Below are positions 1 through 6,975 of a DNA stretch of 22,817 bases, one piece after another. How positions within the stretch are numbered: position 1 is the first letter of the stretch; every line of letters begins with the position of its first letter. The DNA is from JAQGHR01 sp031411935 (GTDB taxonomy: Bacteria; Planctomycetota; Planctomycetia; Isosphaerales; Isosphaeraceae): the NCBI GenBank assembly GCA_031411935.1, contig JANOBY010000712.1:1-22817 (forward strand). The letters are read 5' to 3'. The translations under genes were made by a program, and so were the position numbers. The notes under the pieces were generated by a model that made no database searches, was not told the origin of the DNA, and worked only from the letters and a program-made list of their open reading frames with translations.

Positions 1-219
1 GCCGAAGCGCTCGGGCTGGCGCACAAGGGGTGGGCCTACCTGATCGTGACCGGCGTGGTCCTGGTCGTGTCGGCCTTGCTCGTCTGGATCGGCCTCCCGC
101 GTTTCTCCCGCAGCTTCGACACGATGATCAACACGAAGGAAGAGCTGACCCGGAACCTCGCGTGGGTCAAGACCGTGCTCGTGAATAGCGGGCGAATGAT
201 CCCGCAGCGGCGTCGATGA
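1..219 (+). CDS. Putative holin-X (DUF1469-type) membrane protein, C-terminal part
   Basis: The gene enters from the left edge in frame 1, so its start is outside the window; 72 codons and a TGA stop are visible. Residues about 13-33 of the visible part form one strong hydrophobic helix, followed by a basic Pro-Arg turn and a short polar tail with a KEEL..NLAWVK pattern. A late TM helix followed by a 'lKEdleWlK' tail is typical of the Actinobacterial Holin-X/YqjE-type (phage holin family III) proteins, which are small inner-membrane proteins often found in housekeeping loci and not only in phages. Function is unknown for most of them. The stop overlaps the start of the next gene as ATGA, so the two are probably translationally coupled. 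The family call is inferred from a partial sequence; the helix and the overlap are seen directly. Confidence 0.55.
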   Translation, partial: AEALGLAHKGWAYLIVTGVVLVVSALLVWIGLPRFSRSFDTMINTKEELTRNLAWVKTVLVNSGRMIPQRRR

Positions 220-1103
220 GCGAGATCGGTCCTCGCGTCGCGCTGATCATCAACGCAAGCTCCCGCCGAGGCTCGCAGGTGCTGGCCTCAGCCTCGGCGG
301 ATCTCAAGCGCCACGGACTCGAAGTCCTGGCCGCGATCCGCGTGGGGAGCCCGGCGCGACTGGGCACGGTCTCGGACCGACTCCTCGCGATGGACCTCGA
401 CCGCCTGATCGTCGGCGGAGGGGATGGGACCCTGAGCAAGCTCGCGCCCCGAGTGGCCCAGCACCGGGTGGCCCTGGGTGTCCTGCCCACGGGCACGGCG
501 AACGACTTCGCCCGCACCCTGGGGATTCCGAACGATCTGGCCCTGGCGGCGGAGGTCGCGGCGGGCCAGACCTATCAGGACGTGGACCTGGCGCGGGCCA
601 ACGGCAAGAGTTTTTTGAACGTGGCGAGCGTGGGGATGTCGGTCGCGGCCCTCGACCGGCTCTCGCCGGGCCTGAAGCAGAGGCTCGGGAATCTGGCCTA
701 TGCCGTGGCCGGGGCCCGGGCTTTCTTCAGCCACGACCTGTTCCGGTTCCACATCGAGGCGCAGAAGGAATACTCGGGCTCGGCGCATCAGGTCATCGTG
801 GCCAACGGCCGATTCTACGGAGGGGGGGTGCTGGTGGCCCAGGACAGCACCCTGGACGACGGGGCGCTCACGGCCTACGGCCTGGGCATGCGAGGGCGGT
901 GGGAGCTGCTCCGGACCGTCGCCCTCCAGAAGCTCAGAGTCCCCCTTGAGCGGCCCGGAGATGCCTACGTGCGGGCCACCTCTCTGCGCCTGGAAACCTG
1001 GCCTGCGCTTCCGGTGAACCTCGACGGCGAGATTCGCACCCAAACTCCGGTGGAATTCGCCGTCGCGGAGAAGGCCTTGCGGGTGATGGTGCCGCAGGTC
1101 TGA
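216..1103 (+). CDS. Diacylglycerol kinase-family lipid kinase (YegS/BmrU type)
   Basis: A 295-residue protein of normal length for the DAGK_cat/YegS family, which phosphorylates diacylglycerol or related lipids with ATP at the cytoplasmic membrane face. The N-terminal catalytic domain carries the nucleotide-binding GGGDGTL motif at residues 67-73 and the GTANDFA motif at about 93-99. The C-terminal beta-sandwich contains the expected YGGG, LDDG and NLDGE segments. No signal peptide or TM helix is visible. The start is the ATG whose last two bases lie in the TGA stop of the upstream holin-X-like gene (ATGA), which supports coupling. The exact substrate cannot be read from the sequence: family members act on diacylglycerol, phosphatidylglycerol, sphingosine or undecaprenol-type lipids. 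The gene is convergent with the CBS gene, with only 5 bp between the stops. Confidence 0.9.
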   Translation: MSEIGPRVALIINASSRRGSQVLASASADLKRHGLEVLAAIRVGSPARLGTVSDRLLAMDLDRLIVGGGDGTLSKLAPRVAQHRVALGVLPTGTANDFARTLGIPNDLALAAEVAAGQTYQDVDLARANGKSFLNVASVGMSVAALDRLSPGLKQRLGNLAYAVAGARAFFSHDLFRFHIEAQKEYSGSAHQVIVANGRFYGGGVLVAQDSTLDDGALTAYGLGMRGRWELLRTVALQKLRVPLERPGDAYVRATSLRLETWPALPVNLDGEIRTQTPVEFAVAEKALRVMVPQV

Positions 1104-1108
1104 TCAAT

Positions 1109-1540
1109 TCAGGGCTGGGTCACGACCTCGGAGACGACCTCGCCGACCTGGCGGTCGGTGGCCTTGGGGGCGATGTCCTTCCAGGCGACGATCCCGACGA
1201 GCGACCCGGTGCTGTCGACCACGAGCAGACGCCTCACACCCTGCTGGGCGATCGTGGCGTGGATCTCCTCCAGGGTGGTGAGCGGCGAGACCGTGATCGG
1301 GTCCTTGCTCATGATCTCGGCGACGGTCCTCGTGGCGAGGTCGGGATACTCGGCGAGCGCCAGGGCAACGTCGCGATCGGTCAGCACGCCCACGGGCTTG
1401 CCGGCGTCCACCACGGGCACGGACCCGCAGTCGGCGTCGCGGAAGATCATGACCGCTTCGGTCACGCTGCTGTAGGGGGAGCAGGTCCGGGGCGTGGGGG
1501 TCATCACGTCGGCTGCCGTGAGTTGCGCGGTGGTGGCCAT
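1109..1540 (-). CDS. Twin CBS-domain protein
   Basis: A 143-residue protein made almost entirely of a pair of CBS domains (about residues 10-65 and 75-137), which together form one Bateman module that usually binds adenine nucleotides. Typical CBS signatures are visible: ADVMTPTPRTCSPYSSVTEA at the start of the first, GVLTDRDVA at its end, IMSKDPITVSP at the start of the second and GIVAWKDIA at its end. There is no attached catalytic or transport domain, so it is a stand-alone sensor or regulator. The start ATG gives a compact CBS protein; a longer overlapping frame on the same strand has no domain logic. The promoter should lie in the 285-bp region shared with the divergent PpiC gene. The partner is unknown. 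Confidence 0.88.
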   Translation of the reverse strand: MATTAQLTAADVMTPTPRTCSPYSSVTEAVMIFRDADCGSVPVVDAGKPVGVLTDRDVALALAEYPDLATRTVAEIMSKDPITVSPLTTLEEIHATIAQQGVRRLLVVDSTGSLVGIVAWKDIAPKATDRQVGEVVSEVVTQP

Positions 1541-1733
1541 GAATGGTCCTTCGAGGCGGAATACGGGCGTGGCGAAAGGGGCCGCGGGAACGGATTCCGA
1601 GCGGCGTTACGGCTTTCCACGAAAGCAAATCACGCGCCGGGGTCTCTTGCATGGATTTGACTCATGAAAGGCTCGCCCGCCCTTCGCGGCCAAATCCCCA
1701 GGAAACTGGCGCACCCAAAATCCGCGGAATCCG

Positions 1734-1739
1734 TATAAT
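1734..1739 (+). promoter_or_regulatory. Lone consensus -10 element upstream of the PpiC gene
   Basis: A perfect TATAAT stands in a GC-rich region about 87 bp before the chosen ATG at 1826, on the strand of the PpiC gene. The bases 17 bp upstream (1711-1716) do not resemble TTGACA, so this may be a weak, activator-dependent or extracytoplasmic-sigma promoter, or chance. The rest of the 1541-1825 gap between the divergent CBS and PpiC genes shows no ORF and no clear hairpin. Confidence 0.35.
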
Positions 1740-1825
1740 CGGACATTCGGCGCGGACGGATCGAAGGGATCGGCCTGTCCGCGAGATGGCGAGTTACCGT
1801 TCTCAGCGTGAGGGAGACGAGACCG

Positions 1826-2926
1826 ATGCGACAGCCCGTGCGATCTGGCCTGGCCGCCCTGGTAGTGGCGGGATTGGTGCCGACGGCGGCCCTTCACGCC
1901 CAGCAGGCACCCGCGGCCAAACCGGCCCAGGCGGCACGTCCGGCCCTGACCGCCGCCGAGAAGGCCAAGCTCAACGAGACGCTGGCCACCGTCAACGGCC
2001 AGCCCATCACCCGGGGCCAGTTCCTCCAGTTCATCACCCAGTACCAGGTCGCCCCCGGCAGCGAGGCCACCGCGTACACCACGGGACTGGAGATCCTGAT
2101 CAACACCAAGCTCCTGACCCAGTTCCTCACCGAGAACAAGGTGCCGGTCCAGGAAACCGAGATCGACAAGATCGTCGACGAGCAGCGCAAGGCCGCCGCC
2201 GAGAACAACAGCAGCCTGGAATCGGCCCTGGCCGACTCCAACACCACGCTCGAGAAGATGCGCGACGACATCCGCAACACCCTCCAGTGGCGGGCCTACG
2301 TCGAGAAGACGGCGACCGACAACGCGCTCAAGGCCTACATGGAGCAGAACAAGGACGTCTTCAACGGAACGCTCGTCAAGGCGAGCCACATCCAGGTCAA
2401 CATCGAGCCAACCGCCAGCGAGGCCGAGAAGGCCGCGGCCCGCGAGAAGCTCCTGAAGATCAAGAAGGAGATCCAGGCGGGCGCGATCACCTTCGCCGAC
2501 GCCGCCAACAAGTACTCCGAGGACCCCTCGAACAAGGAGCAGCCCTCGGGCGGAGACCTCCGCTTCTTCCCTCGCAAGAAGTTCACCGAGGCCTTCTCCG
2601 CCACGGCTTTCGGCCTGGCGAAGGGCGAGATCTCGGCCCCGGTCGAGACCGAGTACGGCATGCACCTGATCCAGGTGACCGACCGCAAGGAAGGTCAGCC
2701 GATCCAGTTCGAGCGGTTCAAGGAGAAGATCCTGAACCAGTACGCCGTGGACAAGCAGAACGACATCGTGGCCGAGATGCGCAAGAGGGTGAAGGTCGAG
2801 ATCAAGCCCATGCCCACCGACCTCTTCGGCGTGAAGCCCCCGGCCGAGGCCACCCCCAAGGCCGCCGCGCCCGCCGCCGCCACGCCCAAAACCGCCACCC
2901 CCGCTCCCGCCACGCCCAAGGGCTGA
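1826..2926 (+). CDS. Exported PpiC/parvulin-type peptidyl-prolyl isomerase (SurA/PrsA-like)
   Basis: A 366-residue protein beginning with a signal peptide (basic MRQPVR, hydrophobic stretch, likely cleavage after the Ala-Leu-His-Ala around residue 26). Residues about 50-170 look like the helical SurA-N chaperone domain. Residues about 184-295 form a parvulin PpiC domain with the KASHIQV, FADAANKYSEDP, GGDLRFF and GMHLIQV landmarks. The tail is rich in Ala/Pro/Thr with repeated TPK. It probably folds or escorts exported proteins outside the cytoplasmic membrane. A GTG six codons upstream (1808) is in frame, but the SD-like AGGGAGACGAG at 1811-1821 sits correctly for the ATG at 1826, so I chose the ATG. 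The gene is convergent with the epimerase gene, with a strong hairpin between them. Confidence 0.9.
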   Translation: MRQPVRSGLAALVVAGLVPTAALHAQQAPAAKPAQAARPALTAAEKAKLNETLATVNGQPITRGQFLQFITQYQVAPGSEATAYTTGLEILINTKLLTQFLTENKVPVQETEIDKIVDEQRKAAAENNSSLESALADSNTTLEKMRDDIRNTLQWRAYVEKTATDNALKAYMEQNKDVFNGTLVKASHIQVNIEPTASEAEKAAAREKLLKIKKEIQAGAITFADAANKYSEDPSNKEQPSGGDLRFFPRKKFTEAFSATAFGLAKGEISAPVETEYGMHLIQVTDRKEGQPIQFERFKEKILNQYAVDKQNDIVAEMRKRVKVEIKPMPTDLFGVKPPAEATPKAAAPAAATPKTATPAPATPKG

Positions 2927-2955
2927 GCGTGGAGGAGGGTGCTACAGAACGATCG

Positions 2956-2984
2956 AGGCGGCCGGGCGAGACCCTCGGCCGCCT
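2956..2984. terminator. Hairpin between convergent genes, likely bidirectional terminator
   Basis: The arms AGGCGGCCG (2956-2964) and CGGCCGCCT (2976-2984) are perfect 9-bp inverted repeats with an 11-nt loop. The structure lies between the PpiC stop and the stop of the opposing epimerase gene. There is only a short TT on the plus side and no U-tract on the minus side, so termination is inferred from stem strength and position. Confidence 0.55.
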
Positions 2985-2987
2985 TGC

Positions 2988-3923
2988 TCATTTCCCGCCC
3001 AGGGCCACGAACCGGCGGTAGGTGTCGGCGATCCCGTGGGCCAGAGAGGTGTAGGGCAGGGGGCCGAACGCCTCGACCAGCCGAGAGTGGTCCAGGTCGG
3101 GCGCGATCGGGAGCTGGCGGTCTCCGTGGGTGACCCGACCGCGGGACTCGGGCACGACCTCTTCGAGCGTGGACACGAACCTCTCGATGGGCACGACCTC
3201 GCCGCGCACGTTGTAGGCCTCCGCCCCCTCGAACGGGTCGGTCAGGACCTTCAGGAAGATCGCGGCCACGTCGTCCACGTACTGGAAGTCCTGCAAACCG
3301 CCGTAGCTGATCGCGAACGATTCGCCCCTGGCCAGGGCCTCGATCGCCCGCGTGGGCTCGCTGGTCACGCCGAAGTCGCGTCCGACCCCGTAGACGGTCC
3401 AGGGCCGGAGCCCCACGCTGTTCACTCCGTGGTCGAGGTGGTACACGCGGGCATTCAGCTCGTTGCAGACCTTGAAGGCCCCGTAATGGGTCATCGGCGT
3501 GAGCCGAACCTGGTCGCCGACCGGCCCGTCGGAGGGGCCGTGAACCGCGGCCGAGCTGGCGTAGACCACGCGCTCGACCTGATCCTTCAGGGCCGCGGCC
3601 GCCTCGAAGATCGCCAGAGTGCCCAGCACGTTGACCTTTGCGCCGAGCATGGGGTCGGCGCGGCAGGTGGGCACCTGCAAGCCCGCAAGGTGGAGCAGGT
3701 GCGTGGCCTCGACGGACTCGACCGCCCCGCGCACCGACATGGCGTCGGAAACGTCGCCCTGGAGGAAATGGACGCGGGATTTCTCCTCGGCGGTGAGCAG
3801 GAGGTCCAGCCGGTGCGTGTCCTCCTTCAGGTCAAAGATCCAGACCTCGCGTCCCTCATTGATGAGCCGCTTCGCCACCCACGACCCGATGCACCCATAA
3901 CCACCCGTCATCAGCACGCGCAC
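2988..3923 (-). CDS. NAD-dependent epimerase/dehydratase (extended SDR family)
   Basis: A 311-residue extended short-chain dehydrogenase/reductase. The Rossmann glycine motif TGGYGCIG is at residues 6-13, an acidic residue follows strand beta-2 (FDLKED), the active-site Ser lies in YASSAAVHG (about 121-129), and the catalytic pair is YGAFK (Tyr147, Lys151). Family members act on nucleotide sugars, for example UDP-glucose 4-epimerase and related dehydratases or reductases; the exact sugar cannot be told. An in-frame GTG further upstream at 3974 would add 17 basic residues, but the GTG at 3923 sits just before the core fold and has GCGGAGGG 7-8 nt upstream, so I chose it. It is the last gene of a minus-strand run and lies 91 bp after the bS21-like gene. 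Confidence 0.88.
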   Translation of the reverse strand: MRVLMTGGYGCIGSWVAKRLINEGREVWIFDLKEDTHRLDLLLTAEEKSRVHFLQGDVSDAMSVRGAVESVEATHLLHLAGLQVPTCRADPMLGAKVNVLGTLAIFEAAAALKDQVERVVYASSAAVHGPSDGPVGDQVRLTPMTHYGAFKVCNELNARVYHLDHGVNSVGLRPWTVYGVGRDFGVTSEPTRAIEALARGESFAISYGGLQDFQYVDDVAAIFLKVLTDPFEGAEAYNVRGEVVPIERFVSTLEEVVPESRGRVTHGDRQLPIAPDLDHSRLVEAFGPLPYTSLAHGIADTYRRFVALGGK

Positions 3924-4014
3924 GATCCCACCCTCCGCACCCTTCAGTCCCCAGAGACGGCGAGATCGTCGCACGGATCCCAGCGGCAGACAAGCGGACG
4001 GGCGAGAATCGGGG

Positions 4015-4284
4015 TCAGGGCGGGAAATACTCCTTACGCCGCTTCCGGCCCCGGCAGAAGGGGACCATCAGGTGACGACGCGAGCACTCCCCTGCAAGCG
4101 TCTCCCAGACCGTCTGCAAGCGGACCCGCCGACGTAGTGCGCTGGGCTTCAGATAGTACCCAGGTTGAGGCTTGTGCCATCGAGGGCGACCGAACGGCGG
4201 GCCGAAGCGTTGTCTGGCCACGCGCAGACGCCTGAGAGCCTCGTCGAGACTCTCCCCTTCGCGGACGACGATCCGAATACCCAT
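4015..4284 (-). CDS. rpsU: Divergent bS21-family ribosomal protein with insert and C-terminal extension
   Basis: An 89-residue, very basic protein. The N-terminus (residues about 1-25: IRIVVREGESLDEALRRLR) matches the opening beta-strand and first helix of bacterial ribosomal protein S21, and YYLKPSALRRR (about 43-53) matches the conserved 'YeKPs..rrr' element. Canonical bS21 is about 60-70 residues; this one has an extra GRPRWHKPQP stretch between the two motifs and a further roughly 30-residue basic tail containing two Cys and ending KEYFPP. bS21 sits on the 30S platform near the anti-Shine-Dalgarno end of 16S rRNA and affects initiation. This is probably a second or alternative S21, or a bS21-like regulator, since planctomycetes often carry more than one; that is inference. 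ATG start with no good SD nearby; the frame upstream lacks another usual start before a stop. Confidence 0.72.
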   Translation of the reverse strand: MGIRIVVREGESLDEALRRLRVARQRFGPPFGRPRWHKPQPGYYLKPSALRRRVRLQTVWETLAGECSRRHLMVPFCRGRKRRKEYFPP

Positions 4285-4358
4285 GCAGTTGCGTCTTGTA
4301 CGGCTGACGCCATGCCGAGGGGACCTGGTCCCGATTTGCCAAACACGAATTGGTGCTG

Positions 4359-4377
4359 GGAGGAGTCTATCTCCTCC
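4359..4377 (-). promoter_or_regulatory. Small hairpin with SD-like and anti-SD-like arms upstream of bS21-like gene
   Basis: On the plus strand GGAGGAG (4359-4365) pairs with CTCCTCC (4371-4377) over a 5-nt loop. It lies between the membrane-protein stop and the bS21-like start, about 75 nt before the latter. It could be the end of the upstream transcript or part of the bS21-like leader. There is no U-tract. Read on the minus strand the leader contains AGGAGGAG and then CTCCTCC, that is, both SD-like and anti-SD-like sequences. Confidence 0.35.
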
Positions 4378-4428
4378 TCAGGTTCGTGAGCAAGATTTCC
4401 CGCCGTGTTCCCCTCCGTCAATGAGGCG

Positions 4429-5004
4429 TCAACCCGACCGAACCGCCATGACTGCCAGGCTCACGCCCAGCACAAAAAGACCCGTCAGAGCGAATCCACC
4501 GAGCTTGGCCCGGAGACTCAGCGAGGGTCTCGGCGTCGGGCTCTGTTCCACGGCTTCCCGATAAGCGGGATCGAAAACCTCGGCCGACTTCTTGCTCATC
4601 AGAAGAAGCATGGCCGCCGCCGGCATGACCAGGCAGAGCCACACACCCACGCCCGCCAGCGGGCCGTCCTCGGACCATGCCAGGATGCTCACGCCGAAGT
4701 GGTAAACGAGCGCAAGTCCGAGCAACACGACGCAGGCCCGGCGGGTGCGAGGCAGCAATTGCCTTAACCCTCGACCTATCCGAAACGCGAGATAGGCGAC
4801 CAGAAAGTTCATCATCGCCGCGATGGAGAAGAGGGTTGCGAACCCGCCCGGAAAACCCAGATCGGCGAGCCCGACGCCACTGCGAAAGGTCGCGATCCCC
4901 AATCCTACGGCGAACAACCCGATGCCCGCCGCCACGGCGCTCATTCCATAACACGCCGCCCCAATGGCGCGGACGGTCGCCTCTCGGCTCGATCGCACGA
5001 TCAA
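4429..5004 (-). CDS. Multi-pass membrane protein of unknown function
   Basis: I do not recognise this 191-residue protein. Four to five hydrophobic helices can be seen, at about residues 10-36, 50-72, 87-107, 115-135 and 165-187, with short polar loops and an Arg-rich cytoplasmic turn (RIGRGLRQLLPRTRR) after the second. A soluble loop of about 25 residues (KKSAEVFDPAYREAVEQ) precedes the last helix. The likely start is TTG at 5004, because AAGGAG lies 7 nt upstream; a GTG two codons later (4998) is possible. It is in a run of minus-strand genes with the bS21-like gene downstream, but a 144-bp gap separates them, so co-transcription is uncertain. It could be a small transporter-like or envelope protein; nothing in the sequence fixes a function. 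Confidence 0.65.
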   Translation of the reverse strand: MIVRSSREATVRAIGAACYGMSAVAAGIGLFAVGLGIATFRSGVGLADLGFPGGFATLFSIAAMMNFLVAYLAFRIGRGLRQLLPRTRRACVVLLGLALVYHFGVSILAWSEDGPLAGVGVWLCLVMPAAAMLLLMSKKSAEVFDPAYREAVEQSPTPRPSLSLRAKLGGFALTGLFVLGVSLAVMAVRSG

Positions 5005-5085
5005 CGTCAGTCTCCTTGCGGCCAGGATTCTGGCGGGGGGATCCTTTGCGGTGGCTCAGGGCAAGGGACGGACTTCGCAGGAATT

Positions 5086-5514
5086 TCAGGCCGGGGGCTT
5101 CCCCTTGAAGGTCAGCGATCGCAGCTTGAGCGTGTTGGGCCTGAGCGTCCCCAGCTCGGTCTCGATCCCTTCCTGGGGGAAGAGGATCAGACCGCTGAAC
5201 TTTTCGCCGGTGGTCGTGACGATGGTCCCCACAAAGTCATTGGGGGAACGTCCCTGCCTCTCCTCGATGTTCGTGGGATAGACCTCGAAGTGGACCTCCT
5301 TGATTTTCTCCGGCTTGATCGCGTAGAGCCCCAGGTCCGATTGCACGTCGAAGGAGGCCAGGGTCAAAATGCCCTCGAAGGTCCGGTTGTCGTCCATCTT
5401 GACCTCGACCTTCCACTTTTCGCGCACCTTCGCGGGCACTGCGCCGAACTGGGCCCAGCAAGGGATCGGGGCCATCGTGACGACGAGGACGGCCAACAGG
5501 TAGGCACGTTTCAT
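5086..5514 (-). CDS. Exported protein with two tandem copies of a ~41-residue beta module
   Basis: A 142-residue protein of unknown function. Residues 1-21 are a clear signal peptide (MKRAYLLAVLVV core, likely cleaved after CWA before Gln22), so it acts outside the cytoplasmic membrane. The mature part holds two ungapped, similar segments 60 residues apart, 36-76 and 96-136. They share Phe46/Phe106, Gly48/Gly108, Leu61-Gly62/Leu121-Gly122, Lys70/Lys130 and Phe76/Phe136, with an alternating hydrophobic pattern that suggests small beta barrels or a split beta sheet. The linker 77-95 is polar. The start is the ATG at 5514 because it begins the signal peptide; the open frame runs 37 codons further upstream with no signal-like content. 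The neighbouring genes give no functional hint. Confidence 0.7.
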   Translation of the reverse strand: MKRAYLLAVLVVTMAPIPCWAQFGAVPAKVREKWKVEVKMDDNRTFEGILTLASFDVQSDLGLYAIKPEKIKEVHFEVYPTNIEERQGRSPNDFVGTIVTTTGEKFSGLILFPQEGIETELGTLRPNTLKLRSLTFKGKPPA

Positions 5515-5641
5515 GGGGATCTCGGTTCGGGCGTTGGGAGTCCGGAGGTCGATCTGCTGCTGGGATCTTATCCGCGAAGTCTGTCGCGAAGCGATCACCC
5601 CCAATCCCGGATTCTTCCCCGACATGGGAAGGGATGCGAGC

Positions 5642-5667
5642 GAGACAACCCCTCGTGACGGGGTCTC
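5642..5667. terminator. Weak bulged hairpin, possible terminator
   Basis: GAGAC-aa-CCC (5642-5651) can pair with GGG-GTCTC (5660-5667) over a short loop, in the gap between the exported-protein gene and the Lys-rich small gene. It is followed on the plus strand by TTG only. It could end the transcript of the small upstream gene at 5692-5826. Evidence is position and pairing only. Confidence 0.25.
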
Positions 5668-5691
5668 TTGCCCGCTCGCTGTCCACCCCCT

Positions 5692-5826
5692 TCACTCATC
5701 CTTCGGCTTGCAGCTTCCCTTGGTGCCGGGTTTCTTGCCGGGGGTGGGCTCGTACCCGGGCCAGCAGCGGGAGTCCTTCTTGGCCTTGGGGGCGGCCTTC
5801 TTCTTCGTGGTTTTCGCGGCCTTCAT
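5692..5826 (-). CDS. Small Lys-rich protein with a CWPGYEP..GKKPG motif
   Basis: A 44-residue protein: a basic N-terminal half made of Lys, Ala and Thr (KAAKTTKKKAAPKAKK) and a C-terminal half with two Cys in CWPGYEPTPGKKPGTKGSCKPK. The spacing of the Cys pair and the Pro/Gly content suggest a small disulphide or metal-stabilised knot attached to a nucleic-acid-like basic tail; this is inference. The start is the ATG at 5826, with AGGTCCCAGGG upstream; a longer in-frame version would add 45 residues of non-coding character. The Lys codons are real and consistent, which makes a chance frame unlikely. I do not know a function. Alternatives are a short DNA- or RNA-binding protein or an antimicrobial-like peptide. 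Confidence 0.55.
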   Translation of the reverse strand: MKAAKTTKKKAAPKAKKDSRCWPGYEPTPGKKPGTKGSCKPKDE

Positions 5827-6006
5827 GACCCTGGGACCTCGACTGGTTGTCGGGCGGATAGAACGACAGGCAACGCAAAGCGCGTGCCCGGCATTTCGAC
5901 GCCCGTGCGGCTTGACGATCGTCCGCGAATATGCGCTGATCTCGTAATACGGATCGCCCATTCGTCATACTGGCCGTGGTCGATCGCTCGATGGCGGGAG
6001 CCTCTC

Positions 6007-6975
6007 ATGCATATCCCTGACGCAGTGCTTGCCCCGTCGATGGCCGCGGTCACGAGCGTGGGGGGGGCCGCTGGGTTCTCGTATGCCTTGCGAAAGCTGG
6101 AGAAACAGAGCGGGGAGAAGACGGTGGTGCTCATGGGCATCATGTCGGCCTTCCTGTTCGCCGCGCAGATGGTGAACTTCCCGGTCTTCCCGGGGGCCTC
6201 GGGGCACCTGCTCGGCGGGTTGCTCGCGAGCGTACTGCTCGGTCCCTGGGCGGGGGCCTGCGTGGTGGGGGCGGTCCTGATCGTTCAGTGCCTGCTCTTC
6301 GGTGATGGGGGGGTCACCGCCCTGGGGGCGAACTTCCTGAATATGGGCCTGATCGGCGCGGTGGGCGGATATGCGATTTATGCCCCGATCCGGCGAGCGA
6401 TCGGCGGGCGTGCCGGCATCCTAATCGGGGCGATGGTCGCGGCCTGGCTTTCGGTGATCCTGGCGGCCGGGGCGTTCGCGGTCGAGCTGGCCATGGGCGG
6501 GCGGGGCTCATTCCTGACGGTGCTCGGCTGGATGACCCTGGTACACGCCGCGATCGGCCTGGGCGAGGCGTTGATCACCGGCGTGGTCGTCCGGTTCGTG
6601 CTCCTCACTCGCCCCGACTTCCTGTACGAGCCCGAGGGCATGGCCTCCCGAGGGGCCCGGTGGTCCCAGGCCGCCGTGGCGGGGCTGGCGATCGCGCTGG
6701 CGGTCGCGGTCTTCCTCGCCCCGTTCGCCTCGACCGAGCAGGACGGGCTGGAGAAGGTCGGGGGATGGCTGGGGTTCCTCCGCGACGAGAGCCCGGCGAT
6801 GCTCACGGGCGTGTTCCCCGACTACGAGTGGAACGTGCTGGGATCGCCGAGCCTGGGCGTGGCCACGGCCTGCGCGGGGGCGGTCGGGACGCTGATCGTG
6901 TTCGCGGTCGGGCTGGGATTGGCCCGGATCTTCGCGCGGGGTGCTGCCAAGGGGGTCGGCCCCGATGCGGCTTGA
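6007..6975 (+). CDS. cbiM: Cobalt/nickel ECF transporter substrate-binding subunit CbiM with fused PDGLE (CbiN-like) tail
   Basis: A 322-residue integral membrane protein, the substrate-capture (S) component of a group I energy-coupling factor importer for Co2+ or Ni2+. The mature N-terminus MHIPDAVL carries the metal-ligand His2 known from CbiM/NikM, and a second expected ligand is His67 in SGHLLGG. Six or more hydrophobic helices fill residues about 1-225. The C-terminal part (about 235-315) contains QDGLEKVGGWLGF and a final TM helix, the PDGLE domain that replaces a separate CbiN. The ATG at 6007 is chosen because the N-terminal Met-His is functional and GGGAG lies just upstream. It overlaps cbiQ by 11 bp. 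No B12-box is visible upstream, and the sequence does not say whether cobalt or nickel is carried. Confidence 0.93.
   Translation: MHIPDAVLAPSMAAVTSVGGAAGFSYALRKLEKQSGEKTVVLMGIMSAFLFAAQMVNFPVFPGASGHLLGGLLASVLLGPWAGACVVGAVLIVQCLLFGDGGVTALGANFLNMGLIGAVGGYAIYAPIRRAIGGRAGILIGAMVAAWLSVILAAGAFAVELAMGGRGSFLTVLGWMTLVHAAIGLGEALITGVVVRFVLLTRPDFLYEPEGMASRGARWSQAAVAGLAIALAVAVFLAPFASTEQDGLEKVGGWLGFLRDESPAMLTGVFPDYEWNVLGSPSLGVATACAGAVGTLIVFAVGLGLARIFARGAAKGVGPDAA

Noticed and set aside
1104..1652. Longer minus-strand frame overlapping the CBS gene
   Set aside because: Its product has no CBS motifs, while the frame at 1109-1540 gives a complete pair of CBS domains.
1657..1662. TTGACT as a -35 box in the CBS/PpiC spacer
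   Set aside because: There is no acceptable -10 at 16-18 bp downstream; the nearest TATAAT is over 70 bp away.
3036..4235. 399-codon open frame on the plus strand
   Set aside because: It is antisense to the epimerase and bS21-like genes, which carry real family motifs; the product is compositionally random.
5827..6006. Possible cobalamin riboswitch before cbiM
   Set aside because: No B12-box-like sequence is seen, and the region is short for the full aptamer once the opposite gene's leader is allowed for.
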